DNA of 64,000 nt from Vicia villosa (GCF_029867415.1 NW_026706236.1:1-64000); one strand, 5' to 3'; positions 53,480-64,000 are shown, numbered from the stretch's first letter. Program-made: numbers and translations. Notes: generated from the letters alone by a model not told the origin.

Positions 53480-56400
53480 TGTAAGACCTGTAATTTTATA
53501 AATAAATTAATATTTTAAAATTATAGTATATTCTCACCTCTATGATATATTTTTGATCAAATATATAGTTAAATAGTATTTATACTAATAAAATCTTAGA
53601 ATTTTTAGTTCATTAGTAGTTCAAGACATAAGTTTCTTAAAAATTTTGATTTCAATCTCTTTAATGTTCGGTAAAATTAGCCGCCTTAATTTTTAAAACA
53701 ACCCCTGTTTGATAAGGAGATTCTAGTAATAGAATAACAAAATTATTTATGAAAGAGTTAAAAAAAAATAGTTTCTCTTGAAATTAATTTCCGGCCTCTC
53801 CAATAAATGATAGTTTTACCCGCTTAAAATTTTAAAATAATCTCTGGTCATAACAAAAGTTTATCAGTGAAAACATAAATTATTTTTAGTAGATTAATAA
53901 AAAGTTAATAATAAAAAGAATAAATTTTATTTCTCTCGACCGATATTTTATATAACGCAGTATAGAATAACCCGAAAAAGAATTTTATTATCGGCAAAAA
54001 TTATTTCGGGCATTTTTATCAGTGTCACGTAACACCCGAAGTTGCACTTATAATGTAAAACAAAAAAATATATATTGCCAGGAAAGATATCTACTGCTAT
54101 CTACTGCTAGGGATGAATATTGATGATGAGGGTAATTAAATTATGAAGTGATGGTTAATGATGATTTTACGTCGGCAAGGCTTATTTTATGAAACGTGGA
54201 GCCGTAAATCCTACTGATATTACCACTCACAAAGTAGTATTTAAATACTACTACCTCATACAATACATGCACCCAGTGTTTTCAAATCTCTACACTACTT
54301 TGGCCAAGGTAAATAAATCTCTTCTCTAGAGGACTAGAACTACCATGTTTATAAGTTATCTATCTGCAAGTAGTGTTTTCATAGAAATTAATTGTTTCTT
54401 TTTCCTCTTTTTACAAATAAATTTGTATAGAGTATATTGTCTTTAAATAAATTAAAATGGACTTTATAAGAATATTGTAAAGCATAATGGGGTATAGTTA
54501 AGTAATAATTTTTTTTATAGGAAGAAAAACTAGTATGAAAGATGACTTAAGATATATTATGATCAATTTTAGTAATATAATTATTATCAGTTAAAATTTC
54601 TCAACATGATTCTCTTATTAAATAATAATAAAAATATTTTTAGTCCTCCAAATCTTATGTTAAGATAGTCCTTGATTATGCTAACGTACAGCAAGCATTA
54701 AGTTATATTAAAAAAAAAAAATATGACTTTTATATTTAAATTTATATTAAATTACTGATTAATTTTTATAAGATTAAATTTTTAGAAAGAGTTTACTAAT
54801 CTTGTTTAAATATATGTATACGGATTATGTTATATTATTGTTACTATTAAACAATTAGAACCAACCAAGATATTTGGTTTTCAATTATATAATAATGGTA
54901 GAACTGTTGGTATGTTCTTTTTTACTATAATTATACTTTTAATTTTTAAAGTCTTTTTCCAAATGAATAAATATTACATGTTATAAATAAGACCATGGTC
55001 ATACTAAATACATAATGGAATAAAATATTAAACCGGATAATTAGGGAATTTACAAACGAACGAATTATTCTATATTAGTCATTCTAATTTAGTTCGTTTT
55101 GGATAAAGGTGCACGACCCGTCAACCAATTTCAAACAAAACATCAATTCTACAACTCTCGTAGCTGTAAGGGCATCTCTCTATTTTATATATTTCTCTCA
55201 AAAATAAAAATATATATATGCTATGTATCTGCTTACGTGTTTAATTTGAAGGTGAATATTTGTGAAGGTGGGTAAATGTTATATAAATATATTTGTACGA
55301 AATTTTGATGCATGAGGTAAGTTATTACATATGGGGATGTTACCCATATGTTGAAATTTATAGATGGAGAATTGTATGCACATACATTTCATGGTTACGT
55401 GACTACCGGAGAGGAGTCACGAGGTGCACACCGGAGAGATGGCACGGGGTGTGTGTCCGAGAGGGAACCACCTTATCCCGATGTGGATCATTGAGTTTGA
55501 TTGATGGGTAGATACCTATCACCTTAGTGGTGCTAAATCTTAAAGCGATACCACGACCCTTTGCGAAGGGATTGATATTCTAGAATCATATGCATCGACA
55601 TATAGACATTGCATTAGGAATGAGTCTTAATTATGCTATATGTATTATTGTTATAAATATGTATATAAATGTGTTAGAATGAGATCTCTAGCCATGTATA
55701 ATGTATCCTCTGTTTTTGCTTGTTGCTCCGCTCATGTAAATTTGTTATATTTGGATTGATGACCCTCTCAGTGGTTTGTGTGGGCAATATGCCAATAGAT
55801 CATGTCACTCCCATGATACAACGAGATGACACCGTTGAGGACGACGGAACTTACTTTCCCTGAAGCATGGACAGACACGTCCTGGGGATTTGACCCGGCC
55901 TCAGGACGACTCACGTTCTTCGGGAACGTGTTAAAGACTATTACCATCGTAGGACAGGATCCGAAGACCACCTACTCCCTCAGGACCGTGAGCTTTCAGA
56001 TCCCAGCTTCCTTGGTCATTACTAGCTTCCTCTTTGGAGTGATTGACCGCTTCGGATTGTTGATTCCCCCTCCAGCCCCACCTGGACCCGCATATACCCC
56101 AGTCATGGGAGGGGGCCATTCTTTCACAATATACTTATGCCTCCCTTAGACTTAGAGATGTCGTTAGGGCTACCCTCGATGATTCCTCGTGACATTTTTC
56201 CCGTGGGCGAGTTACCTCATCTTGATCCAACACACGCGCCATCATTGGAGGATGATATAGATGGAGCAGAGGACGATGACGATTATGATCCCTTCGAGCA
56301 TGACTACGACGAGGATGGCTCCGATCATACCTTGTCGAGCACCTGTAGGGGATTATATGGAGCTGGGGCAGGGGAGTATTGTGGATGTCGATAGATTCAG

Positions 56401-56808
56401 ATCAGCGTAGTTAGGGACTAGACGGTAGTAGCACTTAGTACTATATGGCGCGTTTCTATATGAGTGGCTCAAGATTTTCTCCCTGGGGCAGTTCTCCTGC
56501 GTGAGTGTCTGCCAGGGACTTTTATTCTATCACTTTTTGGGTTGTATTTCCTAAACACTATTCGTACTTATATCCTGTGACGTTATGTCGAGTTTATGCT
56601 TAGTATGGTTATTAAATTTTAATCTAGTTTAACTAATTTCCCTTTATAAAATCTAGTGTGAATTCTTAAAACCAATCTAAATATAAAATTCACTATAATG
56701 CTTAAAAAAAAGACACTATTTCTCACAAGGAAAACCATTAACTGATTTAGTTGTGGAAATAACTCTTTTTTTTAATTCACTCTTGTTGTTAAAAATCGGG
56801 GTGTTACA
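53480..56808 (+). mobile_element. Solo LTR (3.3 kb) inserted in LINE ORF2
   Basis: It starts TGTAAGACCTGTAATTTT and ends AAAAATCGGGGTGTTACA, with 5-bp TSDs ATTAT. There is no PBS, PPT, internal terminal repeat or pol-like frame, so it fits a solo LTR of a Ty3/gypsy (chromovirus-like) element left by LTR-LTR recombination. The first 1.9 kb are very AT-rich. The 55,820-56,400 part is GC-richer and holds two overlapping ~100-aa frames (55826-56149, 56137-56394) that I do not recognise. Confidence 0.82.
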
Positions 56809-56813
56809 ATTAT
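56809..56813. other. Right TSD of the solo LTR (ATTAT)
   Basis: ATTAT immediately after GTGTTACA. LINE coding continues from here. Confidence 0.9.
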
Positions 56814-58240
56814 CATAAGAGAAAATTGATCGGGATAAATGTGAACAATAACTTTATTGATGCCGCCTCTTTTGTTCTCTCGTGTAAGGTGGAGGAAAGT
56901 AAATTCTCGTTTCTTGATATAGCTATAGGTTGTAATCCTATGAGCTATTCTTCTTGGATTCCTCTCTTGACAAAGATGAAGAAGCGTCTTTCGGGTTGGA
57001 AAAATCAGTTTCTTTCTTTGGGAGGTAGGATCACTCTTTTGAAATCCACTCTTGGATCGCTCACTATTTTTACTATGTCCTTTTACAAAATGCCTATTTT
57101 TGTGGCTAAGGAATTTACTAGATTGCATAGTAATTTCCTTTGGGGAGGAGGGATGGAGGAAAGTAAGAGAAGGATTCATTGGGTGAGTTGGAAGGATGTG
57201 TGTCTTCCTCTTGAAAAAGGAGGACTTGGTATCAAAAATATTTCGGAATTCAATTTGGCCCTTCTTAACAAATGGAGGTAGAGAATCTTAGAAGGTCGTG
57301 ATTCGGTGTGGTACAATATTTTGAAAGCTCGTTATGGTGATATTGCTACAAAGAGCTTTTGTGGAGGTATGTTTCCTAGCAATTCTATATCCTCTTCATC
57401 TATTTCTTCTTCTTCTTTTTGGTGGAAGGATCTATTGTCGGTTGGCAAGAATATAAACACCGGCCCTTTGGTTTCTCATTGTCGGTTTAAGGTTGGTAAT
57501 GGTTATACGACTCCGTTTTGGGAGGCGAGATGGTGTGATGAAGTTTCTTTGAAAGATAAATACCCGGAGTTATTTTTGATTTCTTGTTTGAAAAAGGTGT
57601 CGGTGATGGGTATGGGTGGATGGGAAAATGGTATTTGGAAGTGGGGAAATTGTGGTATTAACTCTCTTCTTTTAACCGACCCTTTTTTTAGATCGGTTTA
57701 TGTTTCTTTCCGTAATTTCATTTATGGGTGCGGGATGATTTTAGAGTTGAAGGATGGCATTTTTTGGGATCTAACGACGGATGGAGCTTTTTCAGTTGCT
57801 TCTTGTTATAGCAATTATGCGAGTAGAAATATTCCGTTTGGTCCGCCGAATAAAAATGATATTGCTTTAGCCTTGATTTGTTAGATGGAAGTTCCTTTTA
57901 AAATTAAAGCTTTTGGTTGGAGGCTTTTTGTGAATAGGCTACTAACGAAGGATTTATTGGTAAATAGAAAAATTGCTTTGTCTTTGGAAAATACTAAATG
58001 TGTTTTTTGCGGTATTGATCTGGAAAGTAGAGATCGTTCTTTCTTCGGGTGTAACTTGGTGGAGTTGGTGTGGAGGGAGATGGCGGTTTGGATTGGGAAG
58101 GAGGATGGTGAGTTGGAAGAAGAATGTTTATCAAGTTTCATGGTTTGGTCCCATTTTTGTAAAAAAAAAAAGGTGAAAGGAGGAAAAATAGGCGTAACTT
58201 GGTTAGCTACTATTTGGTTCCTTTGGCTAACTAGAAATGG
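56814..58240 (+). pseudogene. LINE ORF2, second part: RT thumb/connection and zf-RVT domain (broken)
   Basis: It continues the RT frame (KRKLIGINVNN, then WKNQFLSLGGRITLLKSTL). The C-terminal zf-RVT domain follows (PFKIKAFGWRLFVNRLLTKD ... CVFCGIDLESRDRSFFGC, 57890-58040). TAG stops at 57279-57281 and 57882-57884 both sit where related LINE proteins usually have Trp. The frame is otherwise continuous in frame 0 to the MITE, and resumes after it (58475-58518) until D. Confidence 0.88.
58231..58240. other. Left TSD of the MITE (CTAGAAATGG)
   Basis: Ten bases repeated exactly at 58465-58474. Confidence 0.9.
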
Positions 58241-58464
58241 GCTTTGGCTAATATGCATAAGGATTTTACTTATGCACCATGCATAAGCCTACATAAGCCA
58301 TTGGATCATGTTTTTAATCCAGTATTGAGTATTGAGTATTGAGTGGTGAGTATTGAGTATTGAGTAATAACAATTGATGTCTAGAATTTGATTCAATGAT
58401 CCAAGGGTCCATAATAATCTATGCATGGTGCATAGATTTTTATCTATGCACGGTAACTGCACCC
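58241..58464. mobile_element. 224-bp MULE-type MITE inside LINE ORF2
   Basis: A perfect 10-bp TSD flanks an element with ~70-bp imperfect terminal inverted repeats. The left arm GCTTTGG...TTATGCACCATGCATAAG...CCATTGGATCAT pairs with the reverse complement of the right arm (ATGATCCAAGG...TATGCATGGTGCATAGA...TGCACCC). A 9-11-bp TSD and long TIRs point to the Mutator superfamily. The middle is a (TATTGAG)n-like stretch (58322-58366). No coding capacity. Confidence 0.88.
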
Positions 58465-58474
58465 CTAGAAATGG
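58465..58474. other. Right TSD of the MITE (CTAGAAATGG)
   Basis: Identical to 58231-58240. LINE coding resumes directly (44 bp to D). Confidence 0.9.
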
Positions 58475-58778
58475 TATATGTTTTAGAGATAAAGGTTGGA
58501 ATGTGAATAATACGGTATTGTCATACCCCAATTTTTGACCCTAAAATCATACATCAATTGCATATTAATCATTAATCAAGAGCACCATTGTGAGGCTCTA
58601 TCTTTGATACTGTGATTGTCTCTGAGGGGAATCATCAAGCACTTTTAGCTTTTTATTTGTTCATACTAACCAAAATCAAAAAAATATGTGCTCTGTCTCT
58701 TTTGTTTATATTTTACAGGTAAAAGATCGGGCAAAAATCAAAACAGTGCAAGAAAACATTTTTTGGAAATTTGAAGGT

Positions 58779-58813
58779 GGAAATCGATTTACCCCTATGG
58801 GAAATCGATTTCC
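58779..58813. repeat. Palindrome pair 1 in D LTR (GGAAATCGATTTCC type)
   Basis: GGAAATCGATTTAC at 58779 and a perfect GGAAATCGATTTCC at 58800, 21 bp apart, upstream of the TATA box and followed by TGTGCGC. Confidence 0.85.
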
Positions 58814-59045
58814 TGTGCGCAAAATTCAAAAAAATATAAGGAGGGAAGCTTGACATCATTTTGGCACCTTTTTTATTTGATCATTTTACCAATTTTCCAC
58901 CTCACCAAAATTAATCCCTTCATTAAACCCACTTAAACCTCATTTTACCATTTTTACCATTTAAATGCCATTTAAGTACCAATTAAACACAAGTTAATTA
59001 ACCAAGAGCAAAATGACCAAATTTCCACTACTCTTGCTCTCATCC

Positions 59046-59054
59046 TATAAATAG
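59046..59054 (+). promoter_or_regulatory. TATA box of the D LTR
   Basis: TATAAATAG in ATCCTATAAATAGAGG. About 30 bp downstream a CT-rich stretch (CTCTCATTTCTC) is a plausible start region. Confidence 0.7.
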
Positions 59055-59501
59055 AGGTCTCTACTCTCTCATTTCTCAAGCTTGGAGAGCCAAAAAATTG
59101 CTTGCAAATTCATTTCTCACCCTTTCCAAAACCCTCACCCAAAGTTCATTTTCATAGAATTAGTGAGATTCACATTGAATCTTACTAATTTTGAACTAAA
59201 CCTCCTACATTTCTCTCTTTCCTTTGTTTGTTCATCTCCAATAGTGAAAGATCTACACACTTTGTGCTTGTTCTTGAAGCTACTTCAACATTTTGATTCA
59301 AGAATTGGTAAATTCCTAAATTCTAAGATGTAGATCTTTGTTGCTTGTGTTCAATGCATCTTTGATGCTATATTGGTCCTATTTGATGGTGATTTGGTGG
59401 AAAATTCGTGCTCCAATGGATATGTGATCATAAGGTGTTTGTATGTTTGTCTAAATCAAGTTTTATAGTTCATAATGCTGTTTTTTTGAAAACTGTGCGC
59501 A

Positions 59502-59607
59502 GGAAATCGATTTCCTACAGAGGGAAATCGATTTCCACTCTGTTTTTGCGCCTGATTTGGATTCTGCAGGCAGGAAATTGATTTCCTACAGAGGTAAATC
59601 GATTTCC
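59502..59607. repeat. Palindrome pairs 2 and 3 in D LTR
   Basis: Perfect GGAAATCGATTTCC at 59502 and 59523 (21 bp apart). A variant pair, GGAAATTGATTTCC at 59573 and GTAAATCGATTTCC at 59594, is again 21 bp apart. Both pairs share the TACAGAGG spacer. Confidence 0.88.
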
Positions 59608-61640
59608 AGTGAGGCAGAATGCTTGTTTTTGCTATTTTTGACTTGTTTTTGGTTCTAACTCTTCTTCTACTCCATTCTTTTGATATTTTCTTTGAATCAC
59701 AAATTAGAGGCCTAATTTCTCTCTAATATCAATGGACTTAGGGCATCGATAGGATGAAAATCCGAATCCGCAATATTAAGTGATTGAAATTATGGATGAA
59801 AGGAGCTTTTGAATGTGGCTCCATCTTTTATTTCTTTTTCTTTTGATCGATGAAAGTCTTAACACCTTGAGAATTCTTATGGATTCTTGGTAAAGACTAG
59901 ATCGCTCCTTATTTTTCTTTTCGTGCGGTATTGCTTTCGGAGAGTGATCTACATATCGCTTATCTCGTATGCATTAGCACATAAAGTTTTGACCGGCCTC
60001 GTTGTAGGGTGATTTCTACATAAATCACTTGGCGATCTGCTTAACATAGCGCAATATTTCGTGTCCCGAATCATAAAAAGATCAAATATGGAAGAGAATT
60101 GTATGCGGTTGATTTAAGACTTATGGAAATTTATCGTGTAGTCGCTATGATTTTATCAAGCTTCTGATAAAGTTCCATTGAATTTAAATCCGAGAACATC
60201 CTTCACTCACCATCGATCTTTATTACTAACTTTGATAACATACTTGACAAGTTTCAAGATGGTTATCTTTAACATCTAACAACTAACTTTAATTTCCGCA
60301 ATTTATTATATTTCTCTTTATATTTTGCTTTATTGCTTTATTTTATCATTTCATCATATTTACATTCCGCTATTTTCTCTTTGTCCATTTGGACACTATG
60401 TTTATGTTTCCGCTATTTTCTGTTTGTCCACTTGGACCATACTTTACTTTTATGCTAAAACACAAATAAATAACCAAAATCTAAAAAAACACTTAAGGCT
60501 CTCTTTCGGACTATTGGTTACTATCCCGAGCATTTTGAAGATTCGGACTTATGGACTTAGTGCCTTTGGACCCTTATTCTGCTGTTACTTTGTTGTTATT
60601 CTGTCTGTCTGGCATTGGATTGTTGTCTGTTTGTGTATGCAGGTATTTCCTTGAAAGTCCTTGATGGTTAAGTCCAAGGCATTGGTATAAGGATTTAACC
60701 CGAAAACAGCCGTTACTCTGCCCGATTTTTGTCAGAATTTTAATGTGCTTAATGCGAAGTGGTGCTAAGATAATAAGTTCATCTGGATCCCCAAGTGGTA
60801 ATGTGTTGGTGTGGTATTGATAAGTCCAAAGGATGGGAAATCTACCTTGACTCATAATGTCAAGCGTTGGCTTCTTATTTCGGTTAGACCGTTCTTTTCC
60901 TTAGCTTTTATTTTACGCAATAGGATAGCCTCTTCATCTCCTCCCCTTCTTTAATTTTCAAAATCTTCTCTCTTTTTACAAAACCTTCTTATGTTTGCAA
61001 CCTTTTTAAAACCTTTCTTTAAAAATATCTTTTGCCCTTAGTGGCCTTTTTCTTCAAAAAGTTTAGACACGATTAACTGTTGAAACGAGTGGTTATACCC
61101 CACGATTTTGAAATTGATTGATATAATGAGATCTTTTCCGCGTGAGAGAGCTAGTGGCATACTCGCAGATTTTATCCGAGTTGGAGCCCTTCTTTCATTT
61201 GCGATGCAAAGAACTCATTTATTCTCATGCTCAAGATCAATGGCTGAGTATTTCTCTCCGACGACGATAAAGTGTTTATTCGTTTTTTAAAACGTTTTTC
61301 CCTTTAAGTGGATCTACACTAGCTCTGACTTCTCCATTGCACCGAGGAGGTATGTAGGCACAAGGCTTCACGTCTTGCCGAGCTTATTTTAAAAATCAAA
61401 CAAACCCTTTTTAGCACACACGACACAGATTTTCAAAAAGGTTCCTGTGGAGTACCACAGATACGAGGGGTGCTTAAAACCTTCCCCTTGTATAAACAAC
61501 ACCCGTACCTAAGATCTCTTCCTTTTGTTTTAAAAACAAACTTTGGGTTTTTTCGTTCTTTTCCCTTTTCCTTTGGAAACAATAAAGCGCGGTGGCGACT
61601 TTCACTGAAATATTGAGTCGAGTCATCCTATGGCTTCGAT

Positions 61641-62201
61641 AGTGAGTGTCACTGAAATAATGAGTGTCACTGAAATATTGAGCGTCACTGAACCATCGTA
61701 AGAACGCTATTACTTTCAATAGTGAGTGTCCGTAGAAGCTGAATGGCTGGAACCCTTTTAACCCTTCTAAGCCTTTTTAGGATGTAGCGCAGAAACAAGG
61801 TCAAGTACCAATTTGAGCTTGTTGTCTTGCGATACTACGCTCAGACGAGGTCTTTTTAGGCATATTATTGGCGCCCATGAGCAATTGTGCGTGCCGGTAA
61901 TATCCGATAGAAGATTGAAAACTCTGGGAACCGTTGTAGAACCCGATCGGCAGATACAAAATTCCTTAGATCATACCTTTTGGGATGGTTGGACCCATGG
62001 CTCCATGCTCGTGACGTCGAACCTTTAAACTATGATCTTATGTGACCTTGCGTGCTCTTGGTTGTGGTTGATGCATAAATCATGCATTCATGCATCCATG
62101 AAAACTCTTTTTCTTTTGGTTTTCAAGGAACTTAGAGGTCTTTCCTTGTTAACATCATAAGTTTCATCAAACTCAATGGATCTTGGGTGTTGATGGGGTG
62201 A
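61641..62201 (+). other. Leader of element D
   Basis: Non-coding. It opens with four short GAGTGTCACTGAAATA-type repeats (61650-61735), then unique sequence. No reliable PBS was found. Confidence 0.5.
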
Positions 62202-62811
62202 AAACTCTAATCCACCTAAATGGATGATTGATTTTGACGATAACTTAATCGAAGCTCTAGTCTGATGTTTGAGTGTTTACAAGTTAATATCTTAAGTTCC
62301 TTGAAACTCAAATAATAAAAAAAATAAAAAGATCATCTACATTGCATGCATCATTCTACATTTGGTCCTGCTTTCTAAAGAAGTTTTCCAGAGCCTTATT
62401 TGCGTTCTCCTGGAATCATCAGTACAACACTCGTGCTAAGAAGAAATGGAAAGCATTAAACAAGAGATTCGTGAACTCCATGAAGAGGTGATTACTCTGA
62501 AGGCTGGTAAACTCTAATCCACCTAAATGGATGATTGATTTTGAGGATAACTTAATCGAAGCTCTAGTCTGATGTTTGAGTGTTTACAAGTTAATATCTT
62601 AAGTTCCTTGAAACTCAAATAATAAAAAAATAAAAAGATCATCTACATTGCATGCATCATTCTACATTTGGTCCTGCTTTCTAAAGAAGTTTTCCAGAGC
62701 CTTATTTGCGTTCTCCTGGAATCATCAGTACAACACTCGTGCTAAGAAGAAATGGAAAGCATTAAACAAGAGATTCGTGAACTCCATGAAGAGGTGATTA
62801 CTCTGAAGGCT
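62202..62811 (+). repeat. ~306-bp direct tandem duplication covering the gag start of D
   Basis: AAACTCTAATCCACCTAAAT at 62202 recurs at 62509. The copies (62202-62505 and 62509-62811) are nearly identical (one base in TTTTGACG/TTTTGAGG and one A in an A-run). Each copy contains the gag ATG and the first 20 codons. Confidence 0.95.
62446..62517 (+). pseudogene. Truncated first copy of the D gag start (23 codons)
   Basis: ATG plus 22 codons matching the start of the 62752 frame, then a stop (TAA 62515-62517) created at the duplication joint. It would act as an upstream ORF before the longer frame. Confidence 0.75.
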
Positions 62812-63507
62812 TGTATGGAGCATCTGACTGCTCTGGTTGAGGCTCTAGGTGCTTCCCAAAACAATCCTCCTATGAAGGAAGAAAGGATGGCAAAGGTCTT
62901 TCTTGAAACTCTGAACTCATCCTTTCCTAAGGGGATAATAGTTCGTACACCTACTGACTTCCATGGAAAGATGGATATGAAATCGATTCTAGAAAAAGAT
63001 GTCCGAAAGGAATGTTCGCTTGAAGAAGGTAACTCAGCTGGTAGTGTGAAAAAGTTTGGTAATGAATTTTCAAAGAAGAGAATCAGGGGAGGAAACAATC
63101 ATCACCAACATCAGCATGTTTCCTATGTCATTCCTGTATCCAATTCAGTTCATGCAATTCCACATTATCAGCAGAGTACTCGTCAACAAGCTTTTTCACC
63201 GAACGAGCAAAATCAACCTCAAAAGGGGAATTTTGGTCCTATCCCCATGACTTACACAGAATTGTACCCTGCTTTGATTTGTAAGAATTTGGTTCAGATA
63301 AGGTCACCGCCTCCTGTTCCCGAGAAGCTCCCTTGGTGGTACAAAGTCGACGATACTTGTGTTTTTCATCAGAATGCTCATGGACATGGCTTAGAGGATT
63401 GCTGGCCTCTCAAGATTGAAGTTCAAAGATTAATCCATGTTGGAATTTTGACTTTCCAAGATGTTGGTCGTGCTGTTCAATTCAATCCTTTGCCAAAGCA
63501 TGAATGA
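62752..63507 (+). CDS. gag: Ogre/Tat Gag derivative lacking the capsid core (251 aa)
   Basis: Residues 1-40 (MESIKQEIRELHEEVITLKA) form the coiled-coil-like start of Tat/Ogre Gag. About residues 45-75 (MKEERMAKVFLETL) resemble the block just after the capsid core. The C-terminal ~90 residues (PIPMTYTELYPALI, PPPVPEKLPWWYK, CVFHQ...GHGLEDCWPLK) are the conserved Gag tail with a CX3H-like cysteine/histidine set. The ~250-300-residue central capsid region normal for this family is absent, yet the frame stays open through the joint. The start ATG is the second of two duplicated copies. TGA at 63505-63507 ends it; protease-like sequence does not follow. Confidence 0.8.
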   Translation: MESIKQEIRELHEEVITLKACMEHLTALVEALGASQNNPPMKEERMAKVFLETLNSSFPKGIIVRTPTDFHGKMDMKSILEKDVRKECSLEEGNSAGSVKKFGNEFSKKRIRGGNNHHQHQHVSYVIPVSNSVHAIPHYQQSTRQQAFSPNEQNQPQKGNFGPIPMTYTELYPALICKNLVQIRSPPPVPEKLPWWYKVDDTCVFHQNAHGHGLEDCWPLKIEVQRLIHVGILTFQDVGRAVQFNPLPKHE

Positions 63508-64000
63508 ATCACTATTGATGGTAGCCTGAAGTTTGTAAGATGTTTCCTTCAGCACAAGCCCAGATGGAGAGAGTTTTCTCAGTTTTTAGAATTCTTACTG
63601 GTTTTCATTTGTAATATTTCTTGTTTTTCAATGCATTGTTTGCATATAGAAACTTGTTTATTTTTTAATGTTAATGCTAATGCAATGATAATGTTTGTCT
63701 TGAAGTAATTCATTCGTTTCACTCATGCTTATTTGTTTTTATGCATTATGATACCAATTGCTTTTGTCAAACTCTTGCTTATGCAAAGATTGGAAGGAGG
63801 ATGATGATCTCAAAATGCAAAATTTCTGGTTGTATGCTTTTGAATAAAACCCTGCTGATGATGTACAGGCATTGTTTCAAATTCCCAAACATCGGAGATA
63901 TAAGGAAGATAATCCCTAGTTAACCCCTTTTGAGCCTTGAAGTAGGAGTTTCTTTTTTGAACGAAAAACCCTAATTTTTAACCTGGGGCAGGGTAGTCTT
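63508..64000 (+). other. Element D interior after gag
   Basis: AT-rich sequence without a recognisable pol domain up to the window edge. A short frame at 63741-63923 is not supported. The end reads CCTGGGGCAGGGTAGTC. Confidence 0.55.

Larger units (their letters stand above)
49994..58518 (+). mobile_element. Element G: decayed L1-type LINE with two ORFs, interrupted by a solo LTR and a MITE
   Basis: It has ORF1 (DUF4283-like) and ORF2 (APE-type endonuclease, RT, zf-RVT) in + orientation. The 5' end is cut by F and the 3' end by D. The reading frame resumes exactly across the 53480-56808 and 58241-58464 insertions once one TSD copy is discounted, which shows both inserted later. Many frameshifts and stops make it dead. 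Confidence 0.9.
58519..61640 (+). repeat. 5' LTR of element D (right edge approximate)
   Basis: TATA box TATAAATAG at 59046-59054. Paired GGAAATCGATTTCC palindromes at 58779-58813 and 59502-59607. GGTGGCGACTTTCACTG at ~61594 corresponds to the end-proximal GGTGGCGACTCT of the A, B and C LTRs. The exact 3' end and a PBS could not be fixed. It may lie anywhere between ~61,600 and 61,800. No ORF of interest. Confidence 0.65.
58519..64000 (+). mobile_element. Element D: 5' part of an Ogre/Tat-like element
   Basis: It begins TGTCATACCCCAATTTTTGACC inside the LINE, preceded by GGTAT (58514-58518), the likely left TSD copy. Then come a TATA box, a GCGGTGGCGACTTT block near the LTR end, a leader and a gag-derived frame. 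The 3' side leaves the window, so LTR mate and TSD cannot be verified. The gag is internally deleted and no pol is seen up to 64,000, suggesting another non-autonomous derivative. Confidence 0.82.

Noticed and set aside
53480..56808. A second complete LTR element
   Set aside because: No internal second copy of the TGTAAGACC/GTGTTACA termini, no PBS and no PPT, so a solo LTR is the better reading.

Overview
This window looks like intergenic heterochromatin of a large plant genome. I see no host gene, no rRNA and no functional tRNA gene. Almost all of it can be assigned to transposable elements inserted into one another. The mixture (very long-LTR Ty3/gypsy elements of the Ogre/Tat type, a SIRE/Maximus-type Ty1/copia element with an env-like ORF, chromovirus-type LTRs, an L1-type LINE) is what legumes of tribe Fabeae (pea, vetch, faba bean) are known for. 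The organism is inferred from TE content only.

Layout. (A) 1-8880, + strand: 3' part of an Ogre/Tat element. It has an open RNase H - archaeal-type RNase H - integrase frame (1-2091), a repeat-rich 3' UTR, a PPT and a ~4.6-kb 3' LTR. (SIRE-2) 8921-9753: 5'-truncated SIRE-type LTR. (C) a non-coding Ogre-family element on the + strand, now in three pieces (9754-10956, 34317-34937, 44984-49093), the last ending in a 3.3-kb LTR. (B) 10957-34316, - strand: a complete non-coding relative of C inserted in C, with 2.7-kb LTRs, PBS, PPT and TSD GTCTT. (SIRE-1) 17832-29067, + strand: complete SIRE-type element inserted in B, TSD TATTC, with gag, pol and env-like frames broken by many stops and frameshifts. 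(E) 34938-44983: inserted in C, TSD CCTGG. It is a tandem multimer, LTR-int-LTR-int-LTR-int-LTR, of a small coding-free chromovirus-like element. (F) 49094-49993, - strand: fragment of a chromovirus-like LTR. (G) 49994-58518: a decayed LINE with ORF1 and ORF2, cut by a 3.3-kb solo LTR (53480-56808, TSD ATTAT) and by a 224-bp MULE-type MITE (58241-58464, 10-bp TSD). (D) 58519-64000: 5' part of another Ogre/Tat-like element with LTR, leader, a 306-bp duplication and a capsid-deleted gag.

Relative ages agree with the nesting. By eye, the LTR pairs differ by roughly 2% in B, about 1% in SIRE-1 inside B, and 0.4% or less between E copies.

The observations I rank highest are: a tRNA-like Pol III cassette (A box, B box at a fixed 36-bp spacing, T-run) shared by the otherwise diverged B and C LTRs; the E tandem multimer, whose variants give its order of growth; and three pairs of a GGAAATCGATTTCC palindrome in the D LTR, each pair exactly 21 bp apart.
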